Shown: in pieces, positions 23,116 through 23,497 of the stretch
How positions within the stretch are numbered: position 1 is the stretch's first letter
Layout: the number at the start of each line of letters is the position of its first letter
Origin: a virus
Direction: 5' to 3' (one strand)
Length of the DNA: 23,497 nucleotides
Virus record (IMG/VR): IMGVR_UViG_3300002242_000771
Span: 1-23,497 of that record
Made by a program: the position numbers and the translations under genes
The notes under the pieces: generated by a model
Seen by the model: the letters and a program-made list of their open reading frames with translations, nothing else
Database searches by the model: none
What the model was told of the DNA's origin: nothing

Positions 23116-23442
23116 CTACCCGTAAAAGGCTATAGTAATAGTAGCAGTACAATCAGAAAGAACATTTATCTTCTGCTTGTCCCCTATAAACCTCTGCGCT
23201 GGGTTCTGCTCTGTCCTTGTGGTTACTTGACTAGGGTCCCCATTGGGTAAAACTACATCATCTTCATCATAAGAGACATAGAATATGTTGTTTGAATTAA
23301 ACACTACATATCTGGCATCATCAGGTATATCTACTACTTGTCTAATACCTACGGACGTAGTTATACTTACCATATCATCAGACACTGGAAGCATCTCAGG
23401 GAAGTGATTAAGGTTTACACCTTTTAGTATCAACTTCTTCAT
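23116..23442 (-). CDS. Small beta-rich hypothetical protein
   Basis: A 108-residue protein beginning MKKLILKGVNLNHFPEMLPV, followed by mainly beta segments (MVSITTSVGIRQVVDI, ARYVVFNSNNIFYVSYD), a polar turn region and a final strand with C-T-A-T-I-T-I-A-F-Y-G. The closing T-I-T-I-A-F-Y pattern recalls the ends of other small virion-type proteins in this window. AGGAGG precedes the ATG at 23440-23442. No family is recognised. Confidence 0.7.
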   Translation of the reverse strand: MKKLILKGVNLNHFPEMLPVSDDMVSITTSVGIRQVVDIPDDARYVVFNSNNIFYVSYDEDDVVLPNGDPSQVTTRTEQNPAQRFIGDKQKINVLSDCTATITIAFYG

Positions 23443-23451
23443 AGAACCTCC

Positions 23452-23497
23452 TTACTTAAAGAACTCCACAGTAATATGTGTTAGTCCTACAGCGTTA
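23452..23497 (-). CDS. Partial CDS, C-terminus of an upstream gene
   Basis: The right edge holds one open frame that ends in TAA at 23452-23454 and encodes NAVGLTHITVEFFK. The stop lies 10 bases before the next ATG, with the AGGAGG site between, which fits the tight spacing of the other genes. The final strand T-H-I-T-V-E-F-F resembles the ends of the small beta-rich proteins that follow. Only 14 residues are visible, so this is a weak call and no function is given. Confidence 0.4.
   Translation of the reverse strand, partial: NAVGLTHITVEFFK

Overview
The window is the virion-assembly part of a tailed phage genome (Caudoviricetes). The gene set suggests a short-tailed, podovirus-like particle: a P22/SU10-type portal, a SU10-family (DUF5309-like) major capsid protein, a SU10-type head-tail adaptor, a beta-propeller-like tail nozzle, a T7 gp13-like GNAT-fold internal virion protein and Ala/Gln/Gly-rich putative ejection proteins. 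No tape-measure, tail-tube or sheath gene is seen. No integrase, repressor or host gene is present. By eye the DNA is moderately AT-rich. Several small proteins (the 120-aa protein ending in a WVLNETTCRWEAP-type motif, the short beta-rich proteins, the MA-Y-YAGSFP starts) resemble those common in marine phages, so an uncultured marine phage of a Gram-negative bacterium is the best guess. The host cannot be named from this DNA.

Every supported gene lies on the minus strand, so transcription runs from the right end to the left end. In that order: (1) 23.5-22.0 kb, small beta-rich proteins of unknown role; (2) 21.9-20.2 kb, large terminase, preceded by an intergenic element that can fold as an H-type pseudoknot; (3) 20.2-15.5 kb, portal, a small helical protein, a small protein with a metallothionein-like cysteine cluster, scaffold and major capsid protein; (4) a UUCG hairpin, then a 103-aa protein and the head-tail adaptor (15.4-14.2 kb); (5) a 1711-aa modular tail fibre with a pectin-lyase-type beta-helix (14.2-9.1 kb), then a second long hairpin; (6) 9.0-6.35 kb, a cluster of fibre-related accessory genes (polyglycine protein, a stand-alone copy of a fibre module, small beta-rich proteins, and a short gene broken by a frameshift); (7) 6.35-5.67 kb, two membrane proteins, one holin-like; (8) 5.65-5.13 kb, an HNH homing endonuclease; (9) 5.14-1.58 kb, tail nozzle and a second fibre/spike protein with a glycine-rich tip; (10) 1.56 kb to the left edge, GNAT-like and internal virion/ejection proteins, the last cut by the window end.

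The genes are packed tightly, with several TAATG or longer overlaps, and nearly all have AGGAG/GGAGG ribosome sites. The only sizeable non-coding gaps are three islands of roughly 80-105 bases (21874-21960, 15401-15504, 8992-9069), and each holds a strong predicted RNA structure. No stretch over 300 bases lacks a gene. The window reads as one late-gene module: DNA packaging, head building, neck, receptor binding, lysis, tail nozzle and ejection proteins.

The most unusual observations are the frameshifted 6352-6506 gene, the 104-aa free-standing fibre module, the pseudoknot before terL, and the Cys7 cluster encoded between portal and scaffold.
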